Source of the DNA: DATKZS01 sp035527835 [NCBI: bacterium]
Lineage (GTDB): Bacteria; RBG-13-61-14
Assembly: GCA_035527835.1 (NCBI GenBank)
Contig: DATKZS010000189.1
Coordinates: 1 to 40,913, forward strand
Direction of reading: 5' to 3'
Length of the DNA stretch: 40,913 nt
Shown here piece after piece: positions 15,090-23,304 of the stretch (positions are counted from its first letter, which is position 1; every line of letters begins with the position of its first letter). The notes beneath the pieces are model-generated. The model was not told the origin of the DNA. It saw only the letters and a program-made list of their open reading frames with translations, and did no database searches. The position numbers were made by a program, and so were the translations under genes.

Positions 15090-16907
15090 ATGACCAAGGA
15101 AAAACGCCTCTACCTTCCCTCCGAGTCCGAGGATTTCCAGGCGACCATCCGGGCGCGCCAGGTGGAGCAGGACGTGTACTTTTCCACCGACCCCCGCGAC
15201 CTGGGATGGATCGCCGAGAACATCCCGTGCCAGGCCGCCTGCCCCGCGCTCACCAACGTGCCCGGCTACATCCGCACCATTTTCGAGGAGCGCTACGGCC
15301 GGAGCTATGAGCTGAACCGCTTCGTGAACCTGCTGCCCGGGGTGCTCGGCCGCATCTGCTCGCGGCCGTGCGAGCCGGCCTGCCGCCACGGCTGGGAGGG
15401 CAACGGCGAGCCGGTGGCCATCTGCCGGCTCAAGCGCTCGGCCGCGGACTTAAAGCCGCTCGGGCACCGCATCACCGAGGAGATGTTCGGTCCGTCCGGC
15501 AAGTCGGTGGCGGTGGTCGGCTCCGGCCCGGCCGGGCTCGGCGCGGCCCACGACCTGGCCATCCTGGGGCACAAGGTCGTGATGTTCGAGTCGCTCGCCG
15601 AGCCGGGCGGGATGCTGCGCTACGGCATCCCGGCTTTCCGGCTGCCGCGCGACGTGCTGGCCACCGAGATTGGCAACCTGCTCCGCCTGGGCGTGGACCT
15701 GCATTGCAACACGCGCGTGGGCAAGGACGTGGACATCGAGGACCTGATGAAGCAGCACGACGCCGTGATCCTGGCGGCGGGGACCTTGAAGCCGAACCGG
15801 ATCAAGATGCCCGGCGCCGGCCTCCCCGGCGTGTACACCGGCCTCGAATTCATGATGCGCGTGAACGCCGGCGAGAAGATCGCGGTCGGCGACGTGGTCC
15901 ACGTCATCGGCGGCGGCTACACCGCCATGGACTGCGCGCGCACGGCCATGCGGCTTGGCGCCCGCCGCGCCATCATCAACGTGCTGGGCACCGAGGACTT
16001 TTTGCAGGTCGAGAAGCATGAGCTGTTCGAGGTGAAGCTGGAGCGGGGCGAGGTCCGCGGCCTGGTCAGCATCCAGGCCGTGCTCGGTAAGGACAGGGTC
16101 GAGGGCGTGCGGTTCAAAAGGAACCGCCTGGGCGGCTTTTTGCCGAACGGCGAGCGCGACGGCATCCCCATCGAGGGCTCGGATTTCGAGGAGCCGGCCG
16201 GCGCGGTGATTCTCGCCATCGGCCAGCAGCCGGACGCGGAGTTCATCGGCGCGGGCGTCAACAAGAGCGAGCGCGGCCGGCCCACGGCCGACCCCAAGAC
16301 TTTCATGACCAGCAGGCCGGGCCTGTTCCTGGCCGGCGACTTCATGACCGGCGCGGCCACCATCATCAAGGCCATCGCCTCCGGCCGGCGCACCGCGTGG
16401 AAGGCCGATGAGTACATGATGGGCAGGCAGCGCAAGAAGCTGGTGACCCGGCACGAGAAGGCCGGGATCCTGCGCGAGCGGAGCTGGGACTTCATCGCCC
16501 GCCAGGAGGCGCCCACCTTGAAGCCGGCGGAGCGCGGCCAGGGCGACGGTTTTGGCGAGGTCGAGCAGGGCTATGACTCGGCGCCGGCCAGGGAGGAATC
16601 GAAGCGCTGCTACCTGTGCTACCTGAAGTTCGAGATAGACGTCGGCCGCTGCATTTACTGCCGCTGGTGCATTGACGTTGCGCCCAAGGACTGCATCAAG
16701 CTGGCGCGGGGCGTGAAGTTCAAGGAGGACGGCAGCTACGCCGGCATCGAGGCCACTGAGGACTGGCGCGAGGTCGCGGCCATCGCCATTGACAACAAGG
16801 AGTGCATCCGCTGCGGCGCGTGCCTGAAAATCTGCCCGGTGCAGTGCATTGACGTGGTGAAGGTCGAGCTGATCGAACAGCCGGTGGCCGAGCGGCCGAG
16901 GAGGTGA
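15090..16907 (+). CDS. NADPH-binding FAD/[4Fe-4S] subunit of 2-oxoglutarate oxidoreductase (GltD-like, KorC-type)
   Basis: 605 residues. The N-terminus has the GltD-type Fe-S cysteines (C47, C51, C90, C94, C98, C112). FAD-binding GSGPAG (144-149) and NAD(P)-binding HVIGGGYTAMD (271-281) follow, and the last 100 residues add two ferredoxin-type motifs (GRCIYCRWCIDVAPKDC; ECIRCGACLKICPVQC). Such proteins move electrons between NADPH and ferredoxin-level clusters. Size, domain order and the korA/korB genes downstream match the gamma subunit of the 2-oxoglutarate:NADP+ oxidoreductase described in Azoarcus evansii/Thauera, so NADP-linked Kor is the best reading. A true glutamate synthase small subunit is unlikely: no gltB is present and GltD lacks the C-terminal clusters. 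GAGGAAAG precedes the start. Confidence 0.85.
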   Translation: MTKEKRLYLPSESEDFQATIRARQVEQDVYFSTDPRDLGWIAENIPCQAACPALTNVPGYIRTIFEERYGRSYELNRFVNLLPGVLGRICSRPCEPACRHGWEGNGEPVAICRLKRSAADLKPLGHRITEEMFGPSGKSVAVVGSGPAGLGAAHDLAILGHKVVMFESLAEPGGMLRYGIPAFRLPRDVLATEIGNLLRLGVDLHCNTRVGKDVDIEDLMKQHDAVILAAGTLKPNRIKMPGAGLPGVYTGLEFMMRVNAGEKIAVGDVVHVIGGGYTAMDCARTAMRLGARRAIINVLGTEDFLQVEKHELFEVKLERGEVRGLVSIQAVLGKDRVEGVRFKRNRLGGFLPNGERDGIPIEGSDFEEPAGAVILAIGQQPDAEFIGAGVNKSERGRPTADPKTFMTSRPGLFLAGDFMTGAATIIKAIASGRRTAWKADEYMMGRQRKKLVTRHEKAGILRERSWDFIARQEAPTLKPAERGQGDGFGEVEQGYDSAPAREESKRCYLCYLKFEIDVGRCIYCRWCIDVAPKDCIKLARGVKFKEDGSYAGIEATEDWREVAAIAIDNKECIRCGACLKICPVQCIDVVKVELIEQPVAERPRR

Positions 16908-16909
16908 GC

Positions 16910-17938
16910 ATGGAGCATTACGTCATCATCGGCGGCGGCACCGCCGGCAACGTGGCGGCGGAGACCCTGCGCCAGGGCGATGCGCAGGCCCGCGTCACGC
17001 TGATCTCCGCGGACCCGACCCATTACGTGTACCGCCACCGCCTCGCCGATTTCGCGGCCACGGAGGAATCGTTCGATTCCCTGATCGTACATGACCCGAA
17101 ATGGTACGAGGACCGGAAGGTCCAGCTCCGCCTGGCCCAGCCCGTGGTCCAGGTCCGGCCCTCCGACAAGTCCATCCTGCTGGCCCACCGCGAGCGCATC
17201 ACCTACGACAAGCTCCTCATCTGTTCCGGCGAGCGCCACCGCCTCCCCGAGTACCTCTCCCCCTTCGATAAATTCATCAACAAGTTTTCCTCCGGAAGGG
17301 ACGCGATCATGCTCAAGGCCAGGATGGACCGGATCGAGCACGTGACCCTGCTCGGCGGCGACAGCATCGGACTCCAGCTCATCTCCGCGCTGCTGCCCGC
17401 CGGCAAGAAGGTCACCCTGGTCATGGACGAGTACCGGTTCTGGCCCTTCGAGTTCGACGACAAGCAAAAGGACCGCATGGCCGAGGCGCTCAGCAAGAAG
17501 GGCGTGCAGGTGCTCAAGGACGATTTTGTCACCGACGTGCAGAAACAGAACGGCGGCCTCCTGGTCAAGACGCGGGGCGGGGCCCGCATCGCCACCGACG
17601 AGGCCATCCTCTGCTCGGGCATGGTGCCCAGCCTCGAGTTCCTGGCCGACTCCGGCATTGACATGCAGGAGGGAGTGCTGGTCAACGAGCGCCTCGAAAC
17701 CAGCGCCGGCCAGGTCTGGGCCGCCGGCGGCTGCGCCCAGATCTATCACCCCGAGCTCAATGACTACCGCTGCTCCACCGGCTACGTTAACGCCCTGGTC
17801 CAGGGCGAGCTCGCGGCCCGCAACATGATGGGGGCCCTTGAAAACGCCCCGCTGTGCGAGCCGGGAAAGTTCCGCATCTCCGGCGAGGAGTTCACCACCT
17901 ACGGATGGAAGGGGTTTTCCCTGGATGAGAAAAATTGA
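16910..17938 (+). CDS. FAD-dependent NAD(P)H oxidoreductase, rubredoxin-reductase-like
   Basis: 342 residues from the ATG at 16,910. AGGAGGTGA, a full anti-Shine-Dalgarno match, spans 16,899-16,907 and overlaps the previous stop; a GTG at 16,904 lies inside it and is rejected. FAD-binding YVIIGGGTAGNVAAETL opens the protein, KLLICSGERHRLP ends the first FAD segment, VTLLGGDSIGLQLIS is the NAD(P) dinucleotide fold near 145, and VWAAGGCAQIY is the second FAD contact. There is no redox-active CxxC pair and no added cluster. It lies inside the kor operon and overlaps korA by 14 bases, so it probably adds a second pyridine-nucleotide or quinone branch to the Kor electron path. That role is inference. 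Confidence 0.82.
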   Translation: MEHYVIIGGGTAGNVAAETLRQGDAQARVTLISADPTHYVYRHRLADFAATEESFDSLIVHDPKWYEDRKVQLRLAQPVVQVRPSDKSILLAHRERITYDKLLICSGERHRLPEYLSPFDKFINKFSSGRDAIMLKARMDRIEHVTLLGGDSIGLQLISALLPAGKKVTLVMDEYRFWPFEFDDKQKDRMAEALSKKGVQVLKDDFVTDVQKQNGGLLVKTRGGARIATDEAILCSGMVPSLEFLADSGIDMQEGVLVNERLETSAGQVWAAGGCAQIYHPELNDYRCSTGYVNALVQGELAARNMMGALENAPLCEPGKFRISGEEFTTYGWKGFSLDEKN

Positions 17939-19694
17939 CCTGACCATTGAAATCTGCGGGAGCTCGGGCGACGGGACCCTGGCCGCGGGCGACATCCTCG
18001 CCATGACGCTCTCCCACCTTGGCTACCACACCCTGAGCTTTGACGTGTACCCCGCCGAGATCCGCGGCTTCGGCAAGTGCGTGGCCCACACCCGGGTGAG
18101 CGACGCGCCGCTGTACAGCGTGGGCCGGGGCGTGGACGTCCTGGTGAGCTTGAACGACCCCTACTCCATCGAGCAGGCGCCGTCACTGAAGGAGCGCGCC
18201 GTGGTGCTCTTTGATTCCTGGCCGCTCAAGGAGGTGGGGGAGGGGGAGTGCGTGGCCGGGCACCTGAAGCCGGGCAACTATCTTTACGGCGTGCCCATGG
18301 GCGAGCTGTCGCAGCGCTCGACCCATGGCTGGCGCTCGCGCAACATCGTGGCGCTGGGCGCGCTGGCCGGACTCTTCGACATGGACGTGGACGGCTTCCT
18401 GGAGCGGCTCACTTCCAAGTTCAAGAAGAAGGCCGGCGTGGCCGAGCAGGTGGCGGCGGCCTTCAAGGCGGGAGTGGATTACGTCCGCGAGAACCTGCTC
18501 AAGATTGATCCGTTGAGCCTGGCCCTGGACAAGAAGCCGGAGCAGAAGGGCTATGCCCTCCTCTCCGGGAACGAGGCCGCGGCGCAGGGAGCGCTCGACG
18601 CCAAGTGCCGCTTCTACGCCGGCTACCCCATCACCCCCGCCACCAAGATCATGGAGATACTGTCCGCGCGCCTGCCCCGGGAGGGAGGAACCGTGGTGCA
18701 GACGGAGGACGAGATCTCGGCCATCGGCATGGTCACCGGCGCGGCCTTCATGGGAAAGCGCGCCATGACCGCGACCTCCGGCCCCGGCCTGTGCCTCATG
18801 TCCGAGTTCATCGGCTACAACGTGATGGCGGAAAACTCGGTGGTGATCCTGGACGGCCAGCGCGGCGGGCCCGCCACCGGGCTGCCCACCAAGACCGAGC
18901 AGTCCGACCTGATGATGGCCATGTTCGGGACCAACGGCGACGCGCCGCGCATCGTGGTGGCGCCGACCAGCGTGGCCGAGTGCCACTACTGGGTGGCCGA
19001 GGCCTTTTACCTGGCCGAGAAATACCAGGTCCCGGTGATCGTGCTCTCCGACCTGTTCCTGGCCACCTGCAAAACCAACGTCATCCTCGCCAAGATAGAC
19101 CCGAAAAAGCTCGCGGCCAACAAGGTCCCGACCGCGGAGCAGATGAAGGATTACCGCCGCCAGCTGGTAACCGACGACGGCGTGTCGCCCCGGACCATTC
19201 CGGGAACGGTCGGCGGCGAGTTCGTGGTCTCCGGCCTGGAACAGGACGAGGAGGGAACGCCGGCGTATGACGCGAAAACCCACACCATGATGACGGAGAA
19301 GCGTCACCGCAAGATGCGGACGGCCCTTGAAAACGACGTGCCCCGGCCGGAGCGATTCGGGTGCAACGGCAAGGCCAGCCTCGGCGTATTGAGCTGGGGC
19401 TCGACCATGGGCGCGGTGGTGGAGGCGGTCGAGCGCGCCTGTGAAAAAGGCCACAAGGTCGCCGCGCTCAAGCAGGTGGTCCTGAACCCGCTCCACGTCG
19501 AGGACCTCAAGGCCTTTTGCGCGGACTGCGAGACGCTCCTGGTGCCGGAGCTCAACTACGGCGGCCAGTTCGCGAACTGGCTCTCCATGCACGTCAGCGC
19601 GCCCATGCGGCGGCTGTGCCGCGTGAACACTCGCCCGCTCAGCTACCAGGACGTGCTGGAGGAGATCGAGAACATTTCAGGGGATGGAAAATGA
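17925..19694 (+). CDS. korA: 2-oxoglutarate:acceptor oxidoreductase, fused gamma-alpha subunit
   Basis: 589 residues from the ATG at 17,925, preceded by GGAAGGGG and overlapping the flavoprotein gene by 14 bases. The gamma domain (1-180) opens with EICGSSGDGTLAAGD and YPAEIRGFGK; the alpha domain (from 210) carries the hallmark YPITP at 234-238, TEDEISAIGMVTGAAFMGKRAMTATSGPG and QRGGPATGLPTKTEQSD. The gamma-alpha fusion with a separate short beta subunit is the Kor/OFOR arrangement. With KorB it makes 2-oxoglutarate + CoA into succinyl-CoA + CO2 + low-potential electrons, or the reverse. Substrate is assigned from context (citrate-cycle neighbours, KorC-like gene); a related 2-oxoacid is possible. 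Confidence 0.9.
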   Translation: MRKIDLTIEICGSSGDGTLAAGDILAMTLSHLGYHTLSFDVYPAEIRGFGKCVAHTRVSDAPLYSVGRGVDVLVSLNDPYSIEQAPSLKERAVVLFDSWPLKEVGEGECVAGHLKPGNYLYGVPMGELSQRSTHGWRSRNIVALGALAGLFDMDVDGFLERLTSKFKKKAGVAEQVAAAFKAGVDYVRENLLKIDPLSLALDKKPEQKGYALLSGNEAAAQGALDAKCRFYAGYPITPATKIMEILSARLPREGGTVVQTEDEISAIGMVTGAAFMGKRAMTATSGPGLCLMSEFIGYNVMAENSVVILDGQRGGPATGLPTKTEQSDLMMAMFGTNGDAPRIVVAPTSVAECHYWVAEAFYLAEKYQVPVIVLSDLFLATCKTNVILAKIDPKKLAANKVPTAEQMKDYRRQLVTDDGVSPRTIPGTVGGEFVVSGLEQDEEGTPAYDAKTHTMMTEKRHRKMRTALENDVPRPERFGCNGKASLGVLSWGSTMGAVVEAVERACEKGHKVAALKQVVLNPLHVEDLKAFCADCETLLVPELNYGGQFANWLSMHVSAPMRRLCRVNTRPLSYQDVLEEIENISGDGK

Positions 19695-20560
19695 ACGAGA
19701 CAGCGGCCAAGCCGGAAGTGTTTTACCTGGACGAGGAAATCTCGCGGGTGCGGGGCAGCGGGATGCTCTCTTACCGGTCGTCGCGCCTGCCGACCTGGTG
19801 TCCGGGCTGCGGCTTCTTCGGGATCGAGCACGCGCTGACCGAGGCGATCCGGGAGCTGGGGATCAAGTCCCACGAGCTGGTGGTGGTCTCGGGCATCGGC
19901 TGCACCGGCCGCTACCCCTTCTTCATCAATGGCTACGGCATCCACGCGCTGCACGGCCGCGCGCTGCCGGTGGCCACCGGGGCCAAGATCGCGCGGCCGG
20001 AGCTCAACGTGGCCGCGCTCACCGGCGACGGCGACTGCATGGGCATCGGCATCGGCCACCTGCCCCACGCCTGCCGCCGCAACACCGACATCGTCTGCGT
20101 CCTCTTCGACAACAACATCTACGGGCTGACCAAGGGCCAGACCTCGCCCACCACCCCCACCCGGCAGCAGACCAACTCCCACCCCTTCGGCAACCCCGAT
20201 GTCCCCCTTGACCCCGTCCGCTTCGTGCTCGGCGCCGGAGCGTCATTCGTCGCCCGCGGCTACGCCGGGCGGCCCCGGGACATGCAGGTCCTCTTCCGCG
20301 AGGCCTTCCTCCACAAGGGCTTCAGCTTCGTCCACATCATGAGCCCGTGCGTAACCTTTGACAAGGTCAACTACACCTACCAGCGCCTGAACGAGCTCAT
20401 CATGCCCCTGCCCAAGCGCCACGATTTCACCGACCTCAACATGGCCATGGAGCGCGCGCTGGACCGGGAGCTGTTCCTGGGGCTCTTCTACAAGGAAGAG
20501 CGCCCGACCTTCGCCGAGCAGATGCGCTCATACGCGGAAAGGGCGGGCGGGGAAAAGTGA
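19691..20560 (+). CDS. korB: 2-oxoglutarate:acceptor oxidoreductase, beta subunit
   Basis: 289 residues from the ATG at 19,691, which overlaps the korA stop by 4 bases; an in-frame extension to 19,517 only shadows korA. TPP/Mg2+ binding spans GDGDCMGIG to DNNIYGLTKGQ (112-150). Four Cys at C37, C40 (WCPGCG), C71 (SGIGCTG) and C220 (SPC) match the [4Fe-4S] ligands of two-subunit 2-oxoacid oxidoreductases, which transfer electrons from TPP outward. It ends the rightward operon and is followed by the large palindrome at 20,574-20,977. No separate ferredoxin delta subunit is present, consistent with the cluster-bearing GltD-like protein being the partner. Confidence 0.92.
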   Translation: MNETAAKPEVFYLDEEISRVRGSGMLSYRSSRLPTWCPGCGFFGIEHALTEAIRELGIKSHELVVVSGIGCTGRYPFFINGYGIHALHGRALPVATGAKIARPELNVAALTGDGDCMGIGIGHLPHACRRNTDIVCVLFDNNIYGLTKGQTSPTTPTRQQTNSHPFGNPDVPLDPVRFVLGAGASFVARGYAGRPRDMQVLFREAFLHKGFSFVHIMSPCVTFDKVNYTYQRLNELIMPLPKRHDFTDLNMAMERALDRELFLGLFYKEERPTFAEQMRSYAERAGGEK

Positions 20561-20573
20561 TCCCGGGAGTTAA

Positions 20574-20977
20574 ACCGCGGAGACGCGGAGAACGCAGAGG
20601 GTATTGGTAAAAAGAACAGTGCTGTCCAAAATAAACGGACCGGAGAACCGCCAAGACGCCAAGAGCGCCAAGGATTATTTTTTAACACGATTTTAAGAGG
20701 GCTTGAGTGCGAATGTTTCTTGCTTGGCGCTCCCGTCGGCCGGTTCGCCAAGCCGGTTGGAGCCAACGCTGCGGAGCTATTCTTTGCTGGGCCGCAAAGA
20801 AACATCATTATTTACTTGGCGATCCTTGGCGCTCTTGGCGTCTTGGCGGTTTTCTTACGGCCTATTTTGGACAAGAGTGTAAAAAGAAATAATATTTCAG
20901 TGCCGAGGGCGGCAACATCCCCGGACACTTTTTAAATATTAATTGTTCCTGATCCGCGCTCTCCGCGTTTCCGCGGT
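20574..20977. repeat. Large nested palindromic repeat, CGCNAAG family (copy A)
   Basis: Outer arms of 22 bp at 20,574-20,595 and 20,956-20,977 (2 mismatches), with CGCGGAGA, CGCGGAGAA and CGCAGAGGG units. Inner arms of 28 bp at 20,648-20,675 and 20,822-20,849 are perfect complements made of CGCCAAGA, CGCCAAGAG and CGCCAAGGAT; GTCCAAAATA and its complement lie between the outer and inner arms. The centre has further stems (CTTGGCG 20,723-20,729 with 20,746-20,752). Bases 20,741-20,879 recur inverted at the right end of the window with about 7 mismatches. It sits between the convergent kor and SLC13 operons and may end both. Short frames inside translate the repeat and are not credible genes. 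Confidence 0.92.
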
Positions 20978-21007
20978 CCCACCAGCTTTTATTTTTCCAT
21001 CACGACC

Positions 21008-22552
21008 CTAGGGCGCGAGCGGCGCGGTCACGGGCATTCCCATCAACGGCCAGACGATCCAGATAAAGAGCGCGACCACCACCATCAGCAGGATGCTGGG
21101 GATGATTCCGGCCTTGAAGAACTCGCCGGAGGTGAACTGTCCGGAGCCGTAGGCGATGGCGTTGGGCGCGGCGCCGACCAGGAGCAGGAAGGGCATGCCG
21201 GCCGCGACCAGGGATGAGAAGAAGATGACCTCCTGGGCCACGCCCAGGTACTTGGCCAGGACCAGGGCCACCGGCAGGGTGATGGCGATGGCGGCCACGT
21301 TCATGATGAAGTTGGTGAGCAGCATGACGAAGAAGGTGATGGCGAGGACGAAGACGAACCAGGGCGCGGTCTGGAACATGACGATGAACTTGACGGCCAT
21401 CCATTCGGCGGCGCCGGTTTGCCACAGGCAGAAGCCGATGCTCATGGCGCCGCCGAAGAGCAGGATGATGTTCAGCGGCAGCTCCTCCAGGTCCTCCAGC
21501 TTCAGGATTTTCAGGGCGAAGAAGATCACGGTGGCGGCCAGGATGATCCCGCTCTTGTCGAGGTTTTTGAAGAGCTCGACCCTGGGGAAGAGGGACTTTA
21601 AAGCCAGGATGGCGATGGCGGAGAAGACGATGACCAGGACCAGGATCTCGTTTTTGCTCAGCGGCCCCAGCCGGGAATACAGGACCTTGACCCGCTCGCG
21701 CAGTCCCGGGATGGTCTTTTTCTCCGGCGGGTAAAAGAGCATCATCAGTCCCCAGATCAGGAACATCATGAGCCAGCCCACCGGGAACATGTAATAGGTC
21801 AACTCGAAGAAGCCGATTTCCTTGTCCGCCATCTGATTGAAGAAGCCGATGGCCACGGCGCCTCGGGCCGCGCCGAGCAGGGTGATGATGCTGCCGGCGC
21901 CGGCCACGAAGGCCATGCCCATGAACAGGTTCTTGCCGAAGCGCGTGGGCTTCTCGCTCTCCTCGTAGAGCGAGTTGATGGCCATGAAGAGGGGGAACAC
22001 GGTGGCGGCCACCGCGGTGTGCGCCATGATGTGGGTGAGGATCACGGTCATGATGAAGCAGCCGAGCAGGATCATGCTGGTCTTCTCGCCGACGATGGCG
22101 AGCATCTTGTAGGCCATGCGCTTGGTGAGCCCGGTCTTGGTGAAGACCATGCCGATGACCAGCGAGCCCAGGATGAACCACACCGACGGGTCCATGAAGT
22201 CCTTGAAGGCGTCCGCCGGCTTGCGGATCAGGAACAGGGCCTGGACCACTCCGATCAGGATGCTGGTCACGCCGATGGGCACGACCTCGAAGACCCACCA
22301 GGTCCCGGCCAGGGCGAAGAGGGCCAGCGAGGCCTTGCCCTGCGGGGAGAGGGGAAAATGTTTTCCGCCCGGGTCAATGGCGTCGGAGAAGCCGGGGGCG
22401 AAGTAGATAGCGAGGAAGAGGGCGATGCCCAGAAACATGAACGCGATCCTCTTCCAGTCAATTTTTATCGCGGGCCTGGCCAGGAGCACGGTTTCCGGCA
22501 TGGGCGGCAGTCCGCCGCGCGCCGTTTTGTCTTCACTTCCCTTGCTCGTCAT
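21008..22552 (-). CDS. DASS/SLC13-family anion transporter with altered SNT motifs
   Basis: 514 residues with about 12 membrane segments. The family repeats are clear: GAGSIITLLGAARGAVAIG and LLVGAAPNAIAYGSGQFTSG correspond to the conserved GT-L-GT-PN region, with TNFIMNVAAIAITLP in the second half. DASS proteins carry dicarboxylates, citrate or sulfate, usually with Na+. The two Ser-Asn-Thr motifs that bind substrate and Na+ in VcINDY are degenerate here: AHT (in MAHTAVAATVFP) and MNV. Substrate or coupling ion may therefore differ. Start at 22,552 has only a weak ribosome site (GAAAGG, distant). It is the last gene of the leftward string, 40 nt after the CBS gene. Confidence 0.88.
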   Translation of the reverse strand: MTSKGSEDKTARGGLPPMPETVLLARPAIKIDWKRIAFMFLGIALFLAIYFAPGFSDAIDPGGKHFPLSPQGKASLALFALAGTWWVFEVVPIGVTSILIGVVQALFLIRKPADAFKDFMDPSVWFILGSLVIGMVFTKTGLTKRMAYKMLAIVGEKTSMILLGCFIMTVILTHIMAHTAVAATVFPLFMAINSLYEESEKPTRFGKNLFMGMAFVAGAGSIITLLGAARGAVAIGFFNQMADKEIGFFELTYYMFPVGWLMMFLIWGLMMLFYPPEKKTIPGLRERVKVLYSRLGPLSKNEILVLVIVFSAIAILALKSLFPRVELFKNLDKSGIILAATVIFFALKILKLEDLEELPLNIILLFGGAMSIGFCLWQTGAAEWMAVKFIVMFQTAPWFVFVLAITFFVMLLTNFIMNVAAIAITLPVALVLAKYLGVAQEVIFFSSLVAAGMPFLLLVGAAPNAIAYGSGQFTSGEFFKAGIIPSILLMVVVALFIWIVWPLMGMPVTAPLAP

Positions 22553-22592
22553 TTTACTACCAGCCTTTCAACGGGTCGCGATCCGATGACGC

Positions 22593-23120
22593 CTACAGCA
22601 GTAACTGCGCGATCTCGTGGAGCAGGTCCACGGACCGCACCACTCCGGCCACCTTGCCGGCCTTGAGCACGGGCAGCAGGCTCACGTTGTTGCTCACCAT
22701 CTCGTAGATGGCCTTGCCGATGTGGTCCTCGTAATCCACCGTGGCCTTGATCTCCTGCATCACCTCGTTGACCGGCCGCTCGGCCTGCTCCTGGATGCCC
22801 CGGAGCATCTTGTCGTAGGAGATCTCGGAGAGGTTGGGGTCAATCTTCACGTCGAAGAGCTTCTTCCGGTATTCGAGGGGCTTGCCCACCAGGTTCTTGG
22901 GTTCGAGGCCGCGCAGGATGTCGCGGCGGCGGACCATGCCCATGAGCTGGTATTTCTCGTCGAAGACGAGCACCACTCGGGGCAGGGACCGGCGGCCGCC
23001 GACCTCGAGCTCGTGCTTCTCCATCTCGACCACCGCCTGGCGGAGGGTGAACCAGTAGGGGATGTGCGGGTAGCTGTCGAGCGGGATCATCACGTCACCG
23101 GCCCGTTTAATCTGTTCCAT
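22593..23120 (-). CDS. CBS-domain-pair protein
   Basis: 175 residues with two CBS units, about 8-75 (VMIPLDSYPHIPYWFTLRQAVVEM, then LVFDEKYQLMGMVRRRDIL) and 118-175 (VNEVMQEIKATVDYEDHIGKAIYEM, then LPVLKAGKVAGVVRSVDLLHEI). CBS pairs bind AMP, ATP or related adenosyl ligands and regulate a partner. No other domain is present. It lies between a universal stress protein and an SLC13 transporter, so gating of a transporter by energy charge is a reasonable guess. AAAGGAGAAGG precedes the ATG. A palindromic repeat occupies most of the 184-nt gap upstream, so this gene and the transporter may be transcribed less than the genes before it. Confidence 0.9.
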   Translation of the reverse strand: MEQIKRAGDVMIPLDSYPHIPYWFTLRQAVVEMEKHELEVGGRRSLPRVVLVFDEKYQLMGMVRRRDILRGLEPKNLVGKPLEYRKKLFDVKIDPNLSEISYDKMLRGIQEQAERPVNEVMQEIKATVDYEDHIGKAIYEMVSNNVSLLPVLKAGKVAGVVRSVDLLHEIAQLLL

Positions 23121-23153
23121 TTATCCTTCTCCTTTCATGCTCAGAGAATTTCA

Positions 23154-23233
23154 AGACAGGATTAACAGGATTTACAGGATTTTCAGAATACGCTTCTTGT
23201 TTTTTCATCCTCTAAATCCTGTTAATCCTGTCT
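23154..23233. repeat. Palindromic dispersed repeat, ACAGGATT family, copy 2
   Basis: Perfect 21-bp arms at 23,154-23,174 and 23,213-23,233 with a 38-nt loop. The left side reads ACAGGATTA, ACAGGATTT, ACAGGATTT (9-nt units). It lies inside the leftward operon between the Usp and CBS genes and could stabilise or end the upstream transcript. Same family as 317-386. Confidence 0.9.
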
Positions 23234-23304
23234 GAAAATATTTTCATGATTCCTGGGGGCCGCTCGGCGATATGAGCGACGGTGCTGGAAATCGCCGGCT
23301 CCCT

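Noticed and set aside
15090-16907. Glutamate synthase small subunit (gltD)
   Set aside because: No gltB nearby, extra C-terminal ferredoxin motifs, and direct linkage to korA/korB.
20707-20935. Short frames inside the 20.6-kb palindrome
   Set aside because: Their sequence is the repeat itself and reappears on the other strand of the right-end copy; no ribosome site or domain.
20574-20977. CRISPR array
   Set aside because: Repeated units are 8-10 nt, contiguous and arranged as a palindrome; no spacers of regular length and no cas gene.
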